From contig NC_091023.1 in assembly GCF_041296385.1 (NCBI RefSeq), positions 21,666,924 through 21,730,923 on the forward strand: a stretch of 64,000 bases of DNA, given 5' to 3'. The first letter of the stretch is position 1. Each line of letters opens with the position of its first letter. The notes under the pieces are model-generated. The model was not told where the DNA came from. It worked only from the letters and a program-made list of their open reading frames with translations, and did no database searches. This DNA is from Aphelocoma coerulescens (taxonomy: Eukaryota; Chordata; Aves; Passeriformes; Corvidae). Positions 1 through 12,400 of this stretch are shown here, piece by piece. The position numbers and the translations under genes are program-made.

Positions 1-3000
1 GATCTTCTGAAAACACTTCAGAGAAGACAATTCAGAGAAGTCTTAAAATGTACTCTGCAGAAAAGTATAGAAAGGAAAGGAGATCTGTAGAGAGTTGCCA
101 GCTGATTTCTTTTAATTATTTTACCACTTCTGGAGCTTTTCAGTCAGGTTAATAATTATACATTACGGTGCCTAAAGCTCTGTGTAGACCTCTCTAAAAA
201 ATAAATGCAAAGTTGTAAAATTATACCTTAATCACATTTTTTTTCTTAAATACTTTGCAGAAGCAGAGACTAAGTCACTGCATAGCAGCAGAATGCTAGG
301 CAACCTAGAAAAAAAATTCCAAAAGAACTAATTAAACTTGCTATCAAATGCAAGTTAATATTTCAAACTATATAAAATAATTTCCCCTTTCTTCTTTCTG
401 TGGTCTGATAGCATAGTAATCTCTTCCAGTGTGCAAACTCATGGGAATAAAATCGCCATCACTTTTAACATATTAAAAATCCCCACACCTACTGATATGT
501 AAGTTAGTCAAAGGTTAATTAGCATCTGTGAAAGGGAAACTGCAGATTCTCCAGCATCTTTTGAAATAAGTTTGTTTTTTGTTTTTTTTTTTTTAAAAAA
601 GCATGAAAAACCACAATTGGATGAGTATTAGAAATGTGCTACAAGATTATTTACTTGTATGTCAACAATGATTGACATAGTCAAGAAGCATCACAGGAAC
701 TTTGGGTCTAGTGTTAAATCTGACAGTCAGTGAGATGACAAGCCCTTGCACTGAAACCCTGGAGTTGCATTTACAACTCCAGATCTGTTTTAGTAATCCA
801 TGACTCCCTGGTTATGTAAAATGCCCCCAAACAAATATAAATACAGTCTTTTCTAAAAATGAAAAAGGCAGAAAGCCAGGACAGGGCCACATTACAAAAG
901 CAAGTTGCAGTTATGCCCTACTTTACAAGGCTAAGTGGAGATCACGTGGCTCATAAGCCTTTGGTAGCCTTTTGTAAAAGGATGAATTTCTGTTTTGCTG
1001 TGTTTTCTGAAACACACCCCACAATCCTAGGTCAATATTTTGCTATTAAAAATAAGTAGTTCATGCAGCACTCAGATATCTGAGATCATTGCAGAAATAT
1101 CACAGACACTTAAGCATATATTAAAATCATTTTTCAGAAGCTGTTGCAGCATTTTATTTTTGGAAGAGTTAAAGGATAAGAGCAACCTTAGATGTAGGTT
1201 TCCTTTGGCTTTGGAGGATGAAAGGGATTAACGGAGGTCACAAGAGGAGGATGGAAGAAGAAATGGAAATAAGAGTACTACTGGATGTAGCTTATCCTTT
1301 CCCTAGGCAGTGGTTAGAGGTGTCTACAAGAGGAAAGCAGATTGAGTACTTGCTGCCTGTTCCCAACAGTTATTCCAACAGCAGGATGAGTACGGTCAAA
1401 ATGGGATTTTCCTATTCTCCTTGTTAAGAGTAAGACTAAAGCTGGATGTCCTTTATACAGAATTTGGTTTAGTGTAAAAACTCTTAGCTCCTTGAGGCTA
1501 AGAGTTACTGGAGCAGCTGAGTAGGACTCATGTTCCTTGTTTTATTAGGGGATTTGGAATAAAGCTGAGAAATGTTCATCATGCAGCTATGTGCTGTTTC
1601 TTTGGAGAGAGCATATATTAAAAAGTTGATTGCCAGTATTCGTTGAGATTTCTGCACCGAAAATTAATTGGATTTACAACAATTCAAATTATTATAGACA
1701 AAGAGATTCTGTGATTCTACAACAAGTAAAGCAAAAGCAAAGCAAAACAAGGAATTCACTGCTCACTTCCCCTGGGCAGGGAGGCGTTCAGCCATCTTCA
1801 AGAAATCCCAGCTCTGCCAGGGGTAACGGTGACTTGGAAAGACAAATAAGAATGAATCATGTTCCAATGTTCCTATCACCCACATAAGCCCCATTGGATT
1901 GGAAAACCCTCCCCTGCTACCACAGATCTTTGTAAAAATAATGGCAGGAAGTCAGGCAAGTTGCACTGCTCTTCTGCAGCAAAGGCAAAAGAGAAAATTC
2001 CAAATTTGCAAGAAGAGAACCCATTACCCCATGAACATTTGATAGACTTTGTGAACACAGAGTATCGCAATAAACAAGTTGTTTTTTTAATTCTGCATTT
2101 AACTCCATTTGGAATTGAAAGCCCTTTCCTAAAAATATTGAACTATGCCCTTTGCAAGCTAGTATTTTGAATTTTGAATTACAATGTCATCAAAAATGAT
2201 GCTGTAATTAATGCCTGGCTATAAGTCTATGTATAATATCAAAGTTAGAGAAAAAAAAGCCTCTCTATCCATTTCAAAAAAGAGTCTAGTACCATGCATT
2301 TTGTAGGAGATGTTAGTTAGGAAATGTTAGGAAATCTAACATTACCTGGCAGGCCCCTGGGGCTGATAAGTACACATGAAGCAGTACTGGGAGTAATGTG
2401 GGTGTTCCTGACTATCAGATTATAGGCAGCAAAATGCAAAGATTCAAAGTGTGTAACAGATGGCACCAGAAATGAGCCAGGTTCTGTGAATGCAAGACAT
2501 GATACAACTATGCTAAAATTAATTTCTAGAGTTCAGAAAACAGGAAGCTGAACAGATATGTAACAGAAATGAGAAAATAAACATGTATGCCAGTGAACTG
2601 CTTGAGATTACATAGAACATACTGGCACCACATGATATTAGGGGAATAGCAGGAGGGAAATACATCTAAATACTGAACCTATGCTTAACACAAGGTGACT
2701 AAGGCATAATTCTCCCTGTGTGGTCAGAAACAGAAACCTTGGGCAGCATTTAAAGGCTGAGCAGGGGGAAATAAAGTCAAAGATTCAACTACTGTGCAAA
2801 TTTAACACTGAATGCAATATATAGGGTTATATAGGCTCAGGGACTTCTGAGATCTGAGTGAGAACCATTGGAGGAATTTTCAGAGGCACAGAAGTGAGTT
2901 GAGCACTCTTGTTTTCCCTGCCTTTTGAGCCTCAATTCTTTTCTGGCTTCAACATTTCTTGTATTTATTACTGTTCTTACAGCACTCCTGTGTGTGTGAG

Positions 3001-3030
3001 TATATCTTATAAATGAATGACTTTACAACA
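1..3030. other. Gene-free unique AT-rich DNA
   Basis: I see no gene here. The longest open frame is 103 codons (1859-2170, plus strand); it resembles no known family and is overlapped by minus-strand frames of similar quality. A T13 run followed by A6 lies at 582-600. An 8-bp stem with a 5-nt loop (2323-2343) overlaps a partly duplicated TGTTAGGAAA-like segment at 2311-2334; stems this short are expected by chance. A CR1-tail-like string (ATTCTGTGATTCTAC) near 1705-1720 has no upstream CR1 match and is not called. Confidence 0.7.
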
Positions 3031-3180
3031 CAACTCACCTGTGAGGTACAAATGTTTTTGCATTTCCATCTGGAGAATGGAAAACAGGTGAGTGATGAAA
3101 TGGTTTGCTCGAGGCCACATAAAAGTGTGGCAGAAGCGGTTTAAAAATTTCTCACGTCACTGTGCATTCCCCTTCACCAA
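3031..3180 (+). repeat. Ancient MIR/L2-like SINE/LINE relic
   Basis: The sequence follows, in order, the landmarks of the conserved core and 3' part of the MIR/L2 repeat group. CAACTCACCTGTGAGGTA at 3031-3048 corresponds to the CAACCCTGTGAGGTA block. The following CATTTCCATCTGGAGAATGG corresponds to the 'CCCATTTTACAGATGGGGAAAC' region. GGTTTGCTCGAGGCCACA (near 3103-3119) corresponds to the 'ACTTGCCCAAGGTCACA' block, and GTGGCAGA is an exact landmark at about 3127-3134. A degraded CTC-rich end runs to about 3180. Each block is diverged, as expected for a relic predating the amniote radiation. The alignment is to a remembered consensus, so subfamily and exact ends are uncertain. Old copies of this group are sometimes co-opted as regulatory elements; nothing here proves that. 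Confidence 0.6.
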
Positions 3181-4024
3181 GCCTGCACACACTTTGAGCA
3201 CTGAAAAGTGAGATCATTACATCCACCATCTGTCTGACTTGCAAAAAAAACCCCCAAACCTTAAGAAGATTAATGGTATGCTCTTTATTTTGAAAAAAAA
3301 AAAAAAGTGCTCAGGTCATCAGTGATCAGTTTTTAATTGTATTGTTTCTGGGAAAATGGTTCAACATCCTTTTCTCTACCTTCCTGCACCAAAATATTAA
3401 GGCAGTGTTATTATACAGTATAGTTTTTCTTATTCTTGTCTCTGCTAAGCCCTTTCTTCCAAGAAGCACCAATGAATACATTTCTTTTCAGTCATTTGCG
3501 CTAAGCTTTGACATTTTCTGCATTTTTGGTGACCTTGGGAAAAGTAACTTCATGATTAACCAAGAAATACAAGACAGACCTCAGGAAGAAACAATAGTCT
3601 AAATGCTCTCTTACAAAGCCTCATAATTAAGCCTCTTTATTATAAAAATTCTCAGAGCAAACTAAGTTTTTTCACATTCACTGACAGGGGATGCCCTTTA
3701 TCTTTTTTCTCTGCTGTTAATTGTTTTCTTCATCTCTGTAGCTTAAATTCTATGATTCTTTTGACAAGAGAAATATTCTAAGTTACTTTTTCCACTTCCC
3801 AAATGGAAAATTATGAGCATTTTGGAAAGGTAAACATCCAAATGCTACTTGTACTGCTTCATCTCCCTCCAGACAACCTAACAGTGCTTTCCCACTTGGT
3901 TTTAGTCACAGATACTCAGCACAGACTCATTGTACTCTGTATTAATTGATGCAGTCATTGTACAACCCTCCACAGGTAACATCTGCTGCTGTGCATTGGG
4001 CAAATACGAGAGCGCTGCTGCTCT
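3181..4024. other. Gene-free spacer between MIR/L2-like relic and CR1
   Basis: No gene is visible. It contains an A14 tract (about 3293-3306) and a short AT-rich frame of 86 codons (3342-3602) whose translation is rich in Phe, Ser and Ile and has no recognisable domain. TTCTATGATTCT near 3749-3760 resembles a CR1 terminal octamer, but no CR1 body precedes it. Confidence 0.65.
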
Positions 4025-4094
4025 CTGAGCAACCTGGTCTGGTGGAAGGTGACCTTCAAGGTCCCTTCCAACCCAAAACATTTTAGGATTCTGA
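4025..4094 (+). mobile_element. CR1 LINE, 3'-end fragment
   Basis: Bases 4025-4094 match the 3' untranslated end of avian CR1 elements: the GAGCAACCTGGTCTGGTGGA block, then ACCTTCAAGGTCCCTTCCAA, then CCCAAAACATTTTAGGATTC. In the usual 3' end a 'TGTCCCTGCCCATGGCAGGGGGTTGGAACTGGATGA'-type segment lies between GTGGAAGGTG and ACCTTCAAGG. Here it is missing and the two halves are joined directly, so this copy has an internal deletion. No reverse-transcriptase coding sequence is attached, as is usual for 5'-truncated CR1 copies. Antisense translation gives the WVGRDLEGHLP-type string typical of bird CR1 tails. The terminal ATTCTATG octamer array is reduced to a single degenerate unit, so the copy is old. 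Confidence 0.85.
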
Positions 4095-5174
4095 CCACAT
4101 ACCACCATACCCTGCTTGGAGCTGCAGGTTCTTTGGCCAAGAGAAACCACAGAGGGGCTTTGTCATGGATGTGCCTTCCCCTGGGGACAGTATCACGCAC
4201 CTGTGTTGCTCTTGCACATGTGGTCTCACAGGTCAGTTCTAGAATTTAATTTTGAGAAACCTGTGGAGGATCTGTTCTGCTAGAAAGCGTATCTTAAGCT
4301 TAATATGTCTGCTAAAGTGACAAAAAAAATTCTCTGTAGGAAACAGAACTACCTGAGCAAAGCTAGACCTGCACCTGTATCTAAATGCAACTGTGGTCCA
4401 GGGGATACTGCAAAAGGGGAGCCTTCACTCTCATTCAGACTTTTCCTCAGTCTCCCACACTCTGGTCCTGGAAAACTCCCTCTGTTAGCACTTATATGCT
4501 TTTGGTAACACCTAAGATAAGAGAGCTTTTGGGTTTTTTTTTCCCCTGCTAACTGGCTGAAGTATATTTTACAAGGCTTGCTGAGAAAAAGCTACTGCAA
4601 TGTTTTTGATTCTCTACACGCCACCACAGTGGGAAGAAAAATAAAGCAAAACCTCCAGCTTTTCTGACAACTATGTGTTAAAAGCGATACATCAAAAAAA
4701 AATCAATGAATATATCTCCTTTATTTCCCATATCCTATAAAGGCAAGACAAACCTCTGCTACAGGGTCTAATAATGAACTGAGATAGTAATTTCAAATAC
4801 AACATTCTTCCTACTCCTTTCTTCTCTTTCCACTTGAACATTTCCAAATATCTGTCAGTGTCTTTACAACCATTTCGAATCTTAAAGCATTTTAACGCTT
4901 CTCTATTTGCTTTCAATTACATTTTACTATGTCAGTAGAATACTCTTTTACCTATATTTTCATGCCATGGTCCCACATCAATCCAAATCTCACCACACTT
5001 AGGATTCTGGTTCTGTATTTTGTAATTTCCTGCCCCCTTTGGGAAATCTCAGTGGCTAATCTCTGTGTGCTGCGTTCTCTTTTGAAGTCCCATCCTAAGC
5101 AGTGTTACACTACCCTTGCCAGAGTACATGAGAGCATTGTTTGCTCAGTTCCTTGAAAGGGTAAGCACAGACAG
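4095..5174. other. Gene-free unique DNA
   Basis: No gene, RNA gene or recognisable repeat is seen. The frames here (67 to 82 codons on both strands) overlap one another. The frames at 3902-4200 on the minus strand are partly translations of the antisense CR1 tail. Confidence 0.65.
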
Positions 5175-5250
5175 ATAAGAAAAGGAATCAAGATATTGGG
5201 AATTAAATCCAGGTCTTTATCATTACAGTTCAGAACACTTTATCCTGGCA
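5175..5250 (+). repeat. Probable MIR/L2-like relic (3' part)
   Basis: GGGAATTAAATCCAGGTCTT (about 5199-5218), followed by TCATTACAGTTCAGAACACT and TTATCC, matches the 'GGGAATTGAACCCAGGTCTTCTGACTCCCAGTCCAGTGCTCTTTCC' end common to MIR/L2-type repeats. The upstream core (GTGAGGTA, AAGGTCACA) is not recognisable, so only the terminal part survives. Orientation is the same as the relic at 3031-3180. The assignment is from memory of the consensus. Confidence 0.45.
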
Positions 5251-8200
5251 ATTGACGATTAACTTTCAATTCATCATTATAGTTGGTAAATCATCTTCAA
5301 ACAAAAGTTCCCTGTGGGGATCCCAAAGTTGTATGGTCATTTCCTTTTCTTTTTTTTTTTTAATCTTATCCTTTAAGCTGATTTTCAAAGTCCTTTCCAA
5401 GGTTTTAGAAAAGTTATATCTATGCTTTGCATCTTTTGAGTGCTTTCGTATGTCACTGGAAACTATATCTATTTTACGAAACAAATGCTTATTCTTTTAA
5501 CTCCATCAAATCTAATTCTGTCTTCCTGTAACTCCTAGTGATTCCATAGCATGGTTACAATGGATTTTTATATCTTTGGCAGAAAGGAAAAGCTGAAGCT
5601 TTCATAGAATCCAAAATGTTAATGGGTCACTAATACAGGTCCCCTAAAGAAAGAAAAGTGTAACTTCAAATTCCTACTCCTCTTATTTATTCCCCTGTCA
5701 CTCTATTGAGCTTATAAAAGTCATTTACAATGCTGCTGTTCCTAAAGCAGCAAAAATCAAACCTGGCTCTATATTTATCCAGTCCATCATGATTAAGGGA
5801 TTTTTTTCTTCACTGCTGTGTTAAAGGAAGATCTTGCCTGCTTGTTCTCTGTAACCAATTTCCCATCCAGACAGCAAAACTCCTCACTCAGGTGTGGGGC
5901 AATGCCAGTGTTGCTGTTGATCCTTTTAGGTACAGTCTAACACCACACTGCTGTTTATTGTAAAACAGTAATCTGTATGATTTGCACTGAGACATGCTAA
6001 ACCTCTCAGGTAAAAAATAATCCTCTCACAGCTATTGAGCATTTCTCCATGGTCCCCAAAAGACAAATTTCCCTGTGCTTCTCTGACAAAGCAGAGTGGA
6101 CCACCTCAGCCCAGAGGGTCGCTATGGACTGTGGAGATGACACCTGACATCCTGTGGACTCAAACAAGTGCTGGCAGCACCTGCACTGGGACAGAAAAGC
6201 AGAACATGTCCAAGGGTGGCTTCTCAATGCAGCTGCCAGAGCAGGAATTTGTTTGAAGCTCAATCACTGAAACGATCTCTTGTTCAAAAGCATCTTCTTC
6301 CAAGGTAGATCAGATTTCCAGGGGAAACAAATGGATGCCGTTTTCCTGCTGAAACAACAGTGTCCAAATGCCAGCTGGCTTGTGAGATTAGAGACCCCAT
6401 AAGCTCCCTTTTCAATTGCTAAAATCACAATGTGATGCCATGGAACACTTTGCAACTGCACAGAGATGTGTCCAAGGAGGCAGATATTTGAGACTAGCAG
6501 GGAAACAAAGCAACTTTTGTACCTATTCCATCAGCTGGTTGTCCAGAAGAGAAATACTTCACTTGCAATTACTGTGGCTGGAGATAAAGGTTCATGACAC
6601 AGATTTTACTAGAGAAATGTTTTGTCTTTCCTGCTTGTATTAAATTACCTGTCAAACTCATTTTTATTCAATTTGCTCTTTATTTCAAGGACCTTACCGT
6701 TAGTTCAATAGCATGGGTTTTCTACAAAATATTTGAGAAATATATAACTCTATCTACAAAGTCACATTTCCTTCTAGCATACTTTTCACATAAAGATCAG
6801 AGGCAGTGAGTGTTCACCCCACAACAAACTAAATAGAAATTACAATTAATTGTAATGGGGTAATGAATAATCTAAACCAATACTGAATGAGGAGCTCTAA
6901 TAACACCAAAAAGCTAAAAAACTGTCCAGATGACAGGAAGTAAAAGCCCAGCACCTTATATACTAAAAGGCTGCCATACCACAGAGCTCCCTGAGAGCAC
7001 CCACCAACAAAAGCTCATTGTAAGTTCCATTCCAAAATTATTACCTTTGCAGTATATAAATATACAAGAGGCGGGCATGGTCCTGCACTAAAAAAATCAT
7101 CAATACCTTGATGCCTGTGATCCCTTGGCTAAGCCATTACTCTTTTTTTTAATATATTTTTATACATATATATGAATGAACAGCTTCAATGAATTTAAAA
7201 TGCAGCCATTTAATTCCTTAATCATATCAACAGCTAACAACATACCATCCCTCTTTCTTTCTCTGCACCAATTCCCCACAGAATATTCAGTCAAATTCAA
7301 GGTCTTGCTGTTATATTGCAAAAGTCTCTAAGGAAATGATGTTAAACACCTCTGGGAGCTCCCCCCTTCACCACACCAACATCTCACAAGAGCAGTGTTC
7401 CCCAGAAACTCTGAAGCTGCCATCCTCAAAGATGACACTGATGATTATAGGAGATGGTTATTTCCACAGAGGACTTCAGCTTGGGTTCACACCAGGGAAG
7501 TTTACGGTGCTAATAAATATAACAATAAAGTGAAATTCACTTCTGTAGCTTGGTGTTCTTAAAGGCAGAAAAAAAAGAAGTAAAGACAAAGGAGGGGCAG
7601 TATTAGAAAACAGAGGAACACTATTAGCAGAAGGAAAGCACAGAAAAATGAAATTTAAAATCTGTATAGCCCCAGATATTATGTGGGATATAACAGGTGA
7701 GTATTGCAGTCTATGTTATTCCTTGGAAAACTGTTTCTGCAGTTAAGATACACGAAAATCCACAAATACAGATAGTAAGAGACTAAAAATAAAAAGTGTT
7801 TTTATAAGTGAAACTTATGCCTCTGCTAAACAGAAATTTTTAGGAAACACTTACTGATTTTTTTTTTAACATAATCATTAAGACACATCCCATTTACACT
7901 ACATGGGTCACACTTTGGCCCATGTTTCCCCCCTGGTACTGGGACCAGAAAGGTTATAAAGCTGCTTGTCAGCTTAAAGGTTGCCTTCTTTACAAATGAA
8001 ATGGCCAAATAAGCAAAGGTTTATATAGCAGTGATATAACACACACAGGAGCTGCACAATGTGAAGGGTTTGAAATAAAGCCATGAAACCAGGCCATTTC
8101 AGAGTTAAGCCTATCAGTCTATCTTTACCTTATCTCCCTGTGTCTGGCTACTGCAGTAATCTTGTACAAAATCATTCAAGGGTATTTTGTCCCATGTGTG

Positions 8201-9385
8201 CTGTAACACTGACCTGGAGAAGGCATAGTGCTGAATTAATAGATAAGCAAGAGCTTTAGCTTCCATTTTCATTGATTTTATGGACTTAAGTTAAAACCAT
8301 TTAGTTATTTGAAGTCTTCTTTCTTCTTAATGTTATTTATTTAATTATGTCTCAAGGATACAACCTTCTACACAATACAGGAGCATGGCTCATTAACATG
8401 CAATATTTCATTAATCAGTAGCATCGATTCTTGTGGCTTATTATAATGATAATGTGCACTAAGAATTTTGCAATGGATGTTACTCAACATGAGACCTTTA
8501 TTCAAAGAAAGTGCCAAAGACTTTTCCTGTGGCTCTTATATTTATGTGAACAGCACTACTAAAACCCACAAAAGGAGCAGACACATGGCTGAGCTATTCA
8601 GGGTACAAAATTGTACCCACGTTTGTTCACAGTAAAGTGAAAAATCATCTTCACTCTTTTACACTGAAAACACACAGAGACACAAATAAATTGGGGTTTT
8701 TTCAGAAAAAAAAATTGTTTCCTATTTCAAATTAATACCCACCAAAATCTTCTGCCTAAAACCAGTTGTCTATTTTGCCTCAGAGTGCTTGCTGATACAA
8801 TCACACAAAGCCACGCTCCAGACGAAGCTGCAAAGTCAAGAATTCCAGGTGTTAGGACTGCAGCACGCAATTCCAGGGCTGTATTACCTTGGGAACGTTG
8901 CTATCCCAAAAGCAGGTGGAAACTTCACAATGCTGAAGTTGTATCTATGTGCTCTCTTCCACTTCCTCCCTGCAGTACCACTGCAGAGCTGCACGTTGGA
9001 TTTTCCAGAGTGAAGCAAGAGCTTTGCAGCCCCTCCTCAGCCCTGTTCAGTGGATCCACTCCATTATCTGACATGGCTGCAGCTGTGCAGTATCCACCCA
9101 AGAAAATACCAACCAGGACCATAGGTACAGCCAGAATTGTTACCTGATGCTACAAACTCCTGCACTAAAACCAGGCAAAATGACAAATCTATTGCGACAC
9201 CCATCCCTTTATTCATATAGGATAAATATATAAGCTCATTACTGCCCTATTCTATCCTATTTCTACAAAGCCATGTGGAAATGTTTCATATCATGAGCAT
9301 ACTCAGATTACTTTCAGCTGTAAGAGAAATGAGCCAAACTTTTTAACAAGGAGCACTGTGTGTGTACATGTGAGTCTCTATGTGT
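5251..9385. other. Gene-free unique AT-rich DNA
   Basis: Nothing in this stretch looks like an exon or RNA gene. A T12 tract at 5350-5361 and an AT-rich alternating patch at 7149-7175 are the only low-complexity items. The longest frame is 120 codons (8785-9147, plus strand), overlapped in another plus frame and on the minus strand; it sits in a locally GC-richer patch that lowers stop-codon density, and its product has no recognisable family. TTCATAGAATCC near 5602 resembles the start of an antisense CR1 tail but is not followed by the expected sequence. Confidence 0.65.
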
Positions 9386-9451
9386 CATATATATATATAT
9401 ATATGTGTGTGTGTATATATATACACACACACACATGTATATATATATATG
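9386..9451. repeat. Compound (TA)n(TG)n(TA)n(CA)n(TA)n microsatellite
   Basis: Alternating dinucleotides run in order: AT from 9387 to 9404, GT from 9405 to 9414, AT from 9415 to 9422, AC from 9423 to 9434, then ATGT and AT to 9450. The GT block and the AC block are complementary and flank a short AT centre at 9415-9422, so the array can fold as a nearly perfect hairpin. The whole 66 bp alternates purine and pyrimidine. Open frames through this array (YIYIY, CVCVY and HTHTH-type peptides) are artefacts of the repeat. Confidence 0.95.
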
Positions 9452-12400
9452 CACAAGCCACTTCTTCCCTGTGCCTCTCTGTGCCAGCCACTTGTTTTAC
9501 CTCTGCCACCTTACTGACAGAACATCTAACCCGAGGCTGTGCCTCAGCCAAAGCCTGCACAGTGACATGTGTGATGTGCTCCTGCCAGAAATTCAGCTCT
9601 TCCTATAAAATGATCAGGTAATGTGATCATGACATACCATCTGGAATCACCAGGCTACTTTGTCTTTTTTTAAGAGGTATTCACTCAGCTTCTAAAAGGT
9701 TAGATTTGAACCATCTGTGATGTAACTGGTTACAGTATTTGTGGTAAAAAGATAAACTTCAGCTCAGACAGCTCAAGACCTGAAAATAATTAGAGAAGGA
9801 AACAAATTGTTCTAAATAATCCCTTTTTTTTCCCTTTTTTGATACAAAATACCTGACATGGATTTATTTGGCAATATTATTTGAGCTAATTTATTGCCAT
9901 TTTACTTTAAAATATCATGATTCTTCTTTTAAGTTTTTACTTTCAGCTTTGATCACGGATGAATAATCTCACATTAAATTTAGCTGCATTTTGGATCTTT
10001 TTTTTGCTCCAGACTGTGCTGTGCAGCATTAGAACCAAACCTGAGATGAGTCAGGATCCAAAAACTGTTGGAAGTGTTATCACTATCACCAAGGTTGATG
10101 TGAGTGGTTGTTTAATCCCTGGAACCACAGATGACATCTGCATATGGGAGAATTGGAATTTCATCAATATTTCAGATAGATATTTGGATACTCACCTAAG
10201 ACAAACACTGTTATCACTCTAACAATCAGATCTTAGAAAAGGAAGGTTTATAAAGATGGTAAAGATGGTAGTATCTCCTAACAAGCCTAGCAGGCTTGTT
10301 GGAAAAAGAAGTTATGTTGTAAATATACAAAAATTGCAATTTGGTACAACTGTTCATTATCACAGAGTTAAACCAAAAGTTGTTCTTTCCAGCTTTAACT
10401 TAACATGGAGTTAGATGTTACTTTGACCAGGGGAAAGGACTTTTGCATAAAAGCCTATCTTCTTTTCCCTACTACCCTTGCAGAAGGCAAAAATCGTGGG
10501 CTATCATTGCCAAAGTCACCTTGTAATTTAGTAACTATATATCACTTCATGAACTTACAAGGTAAAGCAGAAAAGAGTACAGAAATGAAACAATGAACTA
10601 AAAGTAGAAGCTTTCATTTCCTAAAATATTCTACCAGTCATGCGTTTCACCTTTTATTTTTTTTCCTTAAGACTATACCTGGAGAAGTTATGGTAAATTG
10701 ATAGCAGTCACAAATCCTAAATAGAGAGTGAGGCTTTGAAAAGCTCTGCAGAAGTAAATGAGCCCTCATTTCATTTTACCACATCACTAAAATTTCTCAA
10801 TGGCCTTTTCCCTGCATATTTTATATGCTCTTGGCTTCTTTTCTTCTTAAACAAGGCAATGCTTCCACTGCCATAGGAAAAAAAATAAACAAACCTTGAA
10901 TGCTCTTTATTTACTGCAGTGAGCAAAAAGCTGATTCAATGTAATAAGGTTATAATTGTAATAATTGAATGCCAGTGAAGCAATTTTCTTATATATTATG
11001 TTTGTGCTGACAGAAGTTCAATGAACTAAAGTGCTGTATATACATAGTCTAAAGCCATTTGAAAATAATCAGTAAGTGAACTGATGCTTCCAGTGTTTTC
11101 CATATAAATCTAAGCCAACCAACTGCATGCCAGGTTGTATTTGAATCCAAGACAAAATGTCCCCCTCATCATTTGAATTAATATGAGAAAAAACATCATT
11201 TTGATCAAAAATAGCTCATGCCATAGCAAAGCCATAGAGTCTGCTCCTGTTTTTAACTCTTTTGGGTTTTGATCTTTTAATTAAACTTTTTTTGGTGTTC
11301 TCCCTTAAATCTGTTGGTGTTTGCCCATCACAGAATGACAGAAGCAGCTGGGCTGGATTGCTTTGATATTCCATAAAAATATCTTCCATACATACAATTC
11401 TGTTCCATTGGCAGCACATTGTGAAACACAGTTAATATGGTAGGAAATAATCCAATATTCTCCAATTGAATTCTGAGCAGCACATCCTAATTAATGATTA
11501 TTATTATGGCTTTTGCACTGTGAGTGTTAAGTTTATCCATGCTATTTATCAATAGCCCTAACAATATCCCAGACTCACTTTAAAAACCAAAATACATTGG
11601 GTTTACCTGTTTACCAATTCTTACATTTATCCAATACAAAAATTTGTTTGAAAACCTGTCATAGAATCAGAATATAACTGCCTTTTTATCTTCAAAAGGT
11701 CAAATTTTTCAGTAGTTAAATAAAATCAGTGGAAACAAGTGATTTTTCAACCCTCTATTTTAAAAGCTTTTTCCACTGCCACATACTCATCTCTGGTTGT
11801 GGCAGTGCATATAATTATAACCTTTTAAACCTCACAAAAACACAATACATAAAAATTACAAAATATATAGAAACAAGGCACTCTCTGTTATCTATACTTT
11901 CATGTATAGGAAGATGTCAGTCTAAACGCCCTTTTTTACCTAGAGGAAAAAAAAATCTAATTCCTGTTTTTTTTGCATTATACCTCACTAATGCTAATCT
12001 AGTTCCTTGAATGCCAACCAATGTTCCCAACACCCACCTCCTTCACTGCACAGCAGCTGGAGTCCACTACCAGATTTTACTGCTAAGGTATAAAATTAAA
12101 AGGCAATTGTGTATTTCTGATTTAATGAGTCATTTACAATTGGTAAGTTTAGAAGACGTCCTCGATGAAAAACACCTGTGTTACTTCAGGTACCTCCCCC
12201 CCATAAAGGCCACACAGCAAAAATAAAGCACCTGCTTAAATTTATTACTGGTACAAATTTCATTTGTGACACCAGTGAAAGTTACACAGAAACTTGGAGA
12301 TCATCTAATGACCATCATAAGATTCAAAAACCTCAACCCCTAAAATGATCTCTGATACAGAAAAAGATCAAAACTATGTATTAAAACCCAAAATAAACAG

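Noticed and set aside
1697..1720. CR1 tail at ATTCTGTGATTCTAC
   Set aside because: Only about 15 bases match and the CR1 body that should precede them is absent.
3080..3095. Splice donor ACAGGTGAGT marking an exon end
   Set aside because: A perfect donor string occurs often by chance; here it lies inside the MIR/L2-like relic and no exon-like frame precedes it.
5600..5650. Antisense CR1 tail at TTCATAGAATCC
   Set aside because: No further CR1 landmark follows.
8785..9147. 120-codon plus-strand frame as an exon
   Set aside because: Overlapping frames are open on both strands, the translation has no domain, and local GC explains the low stop density.
10278..10302. Hairpin as an intrinsic terminator
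   Set aside because: The genome is vertebrate, no T tract follows, and a 9-bp stem is expected by chance in 64 kb.
11650..11720. Antisense CR1 tail at TCATAGAATCAG
   Set aside because: The match ends after about a dozen bases, and the GGTTGGAAAAGACC-type block is missing.
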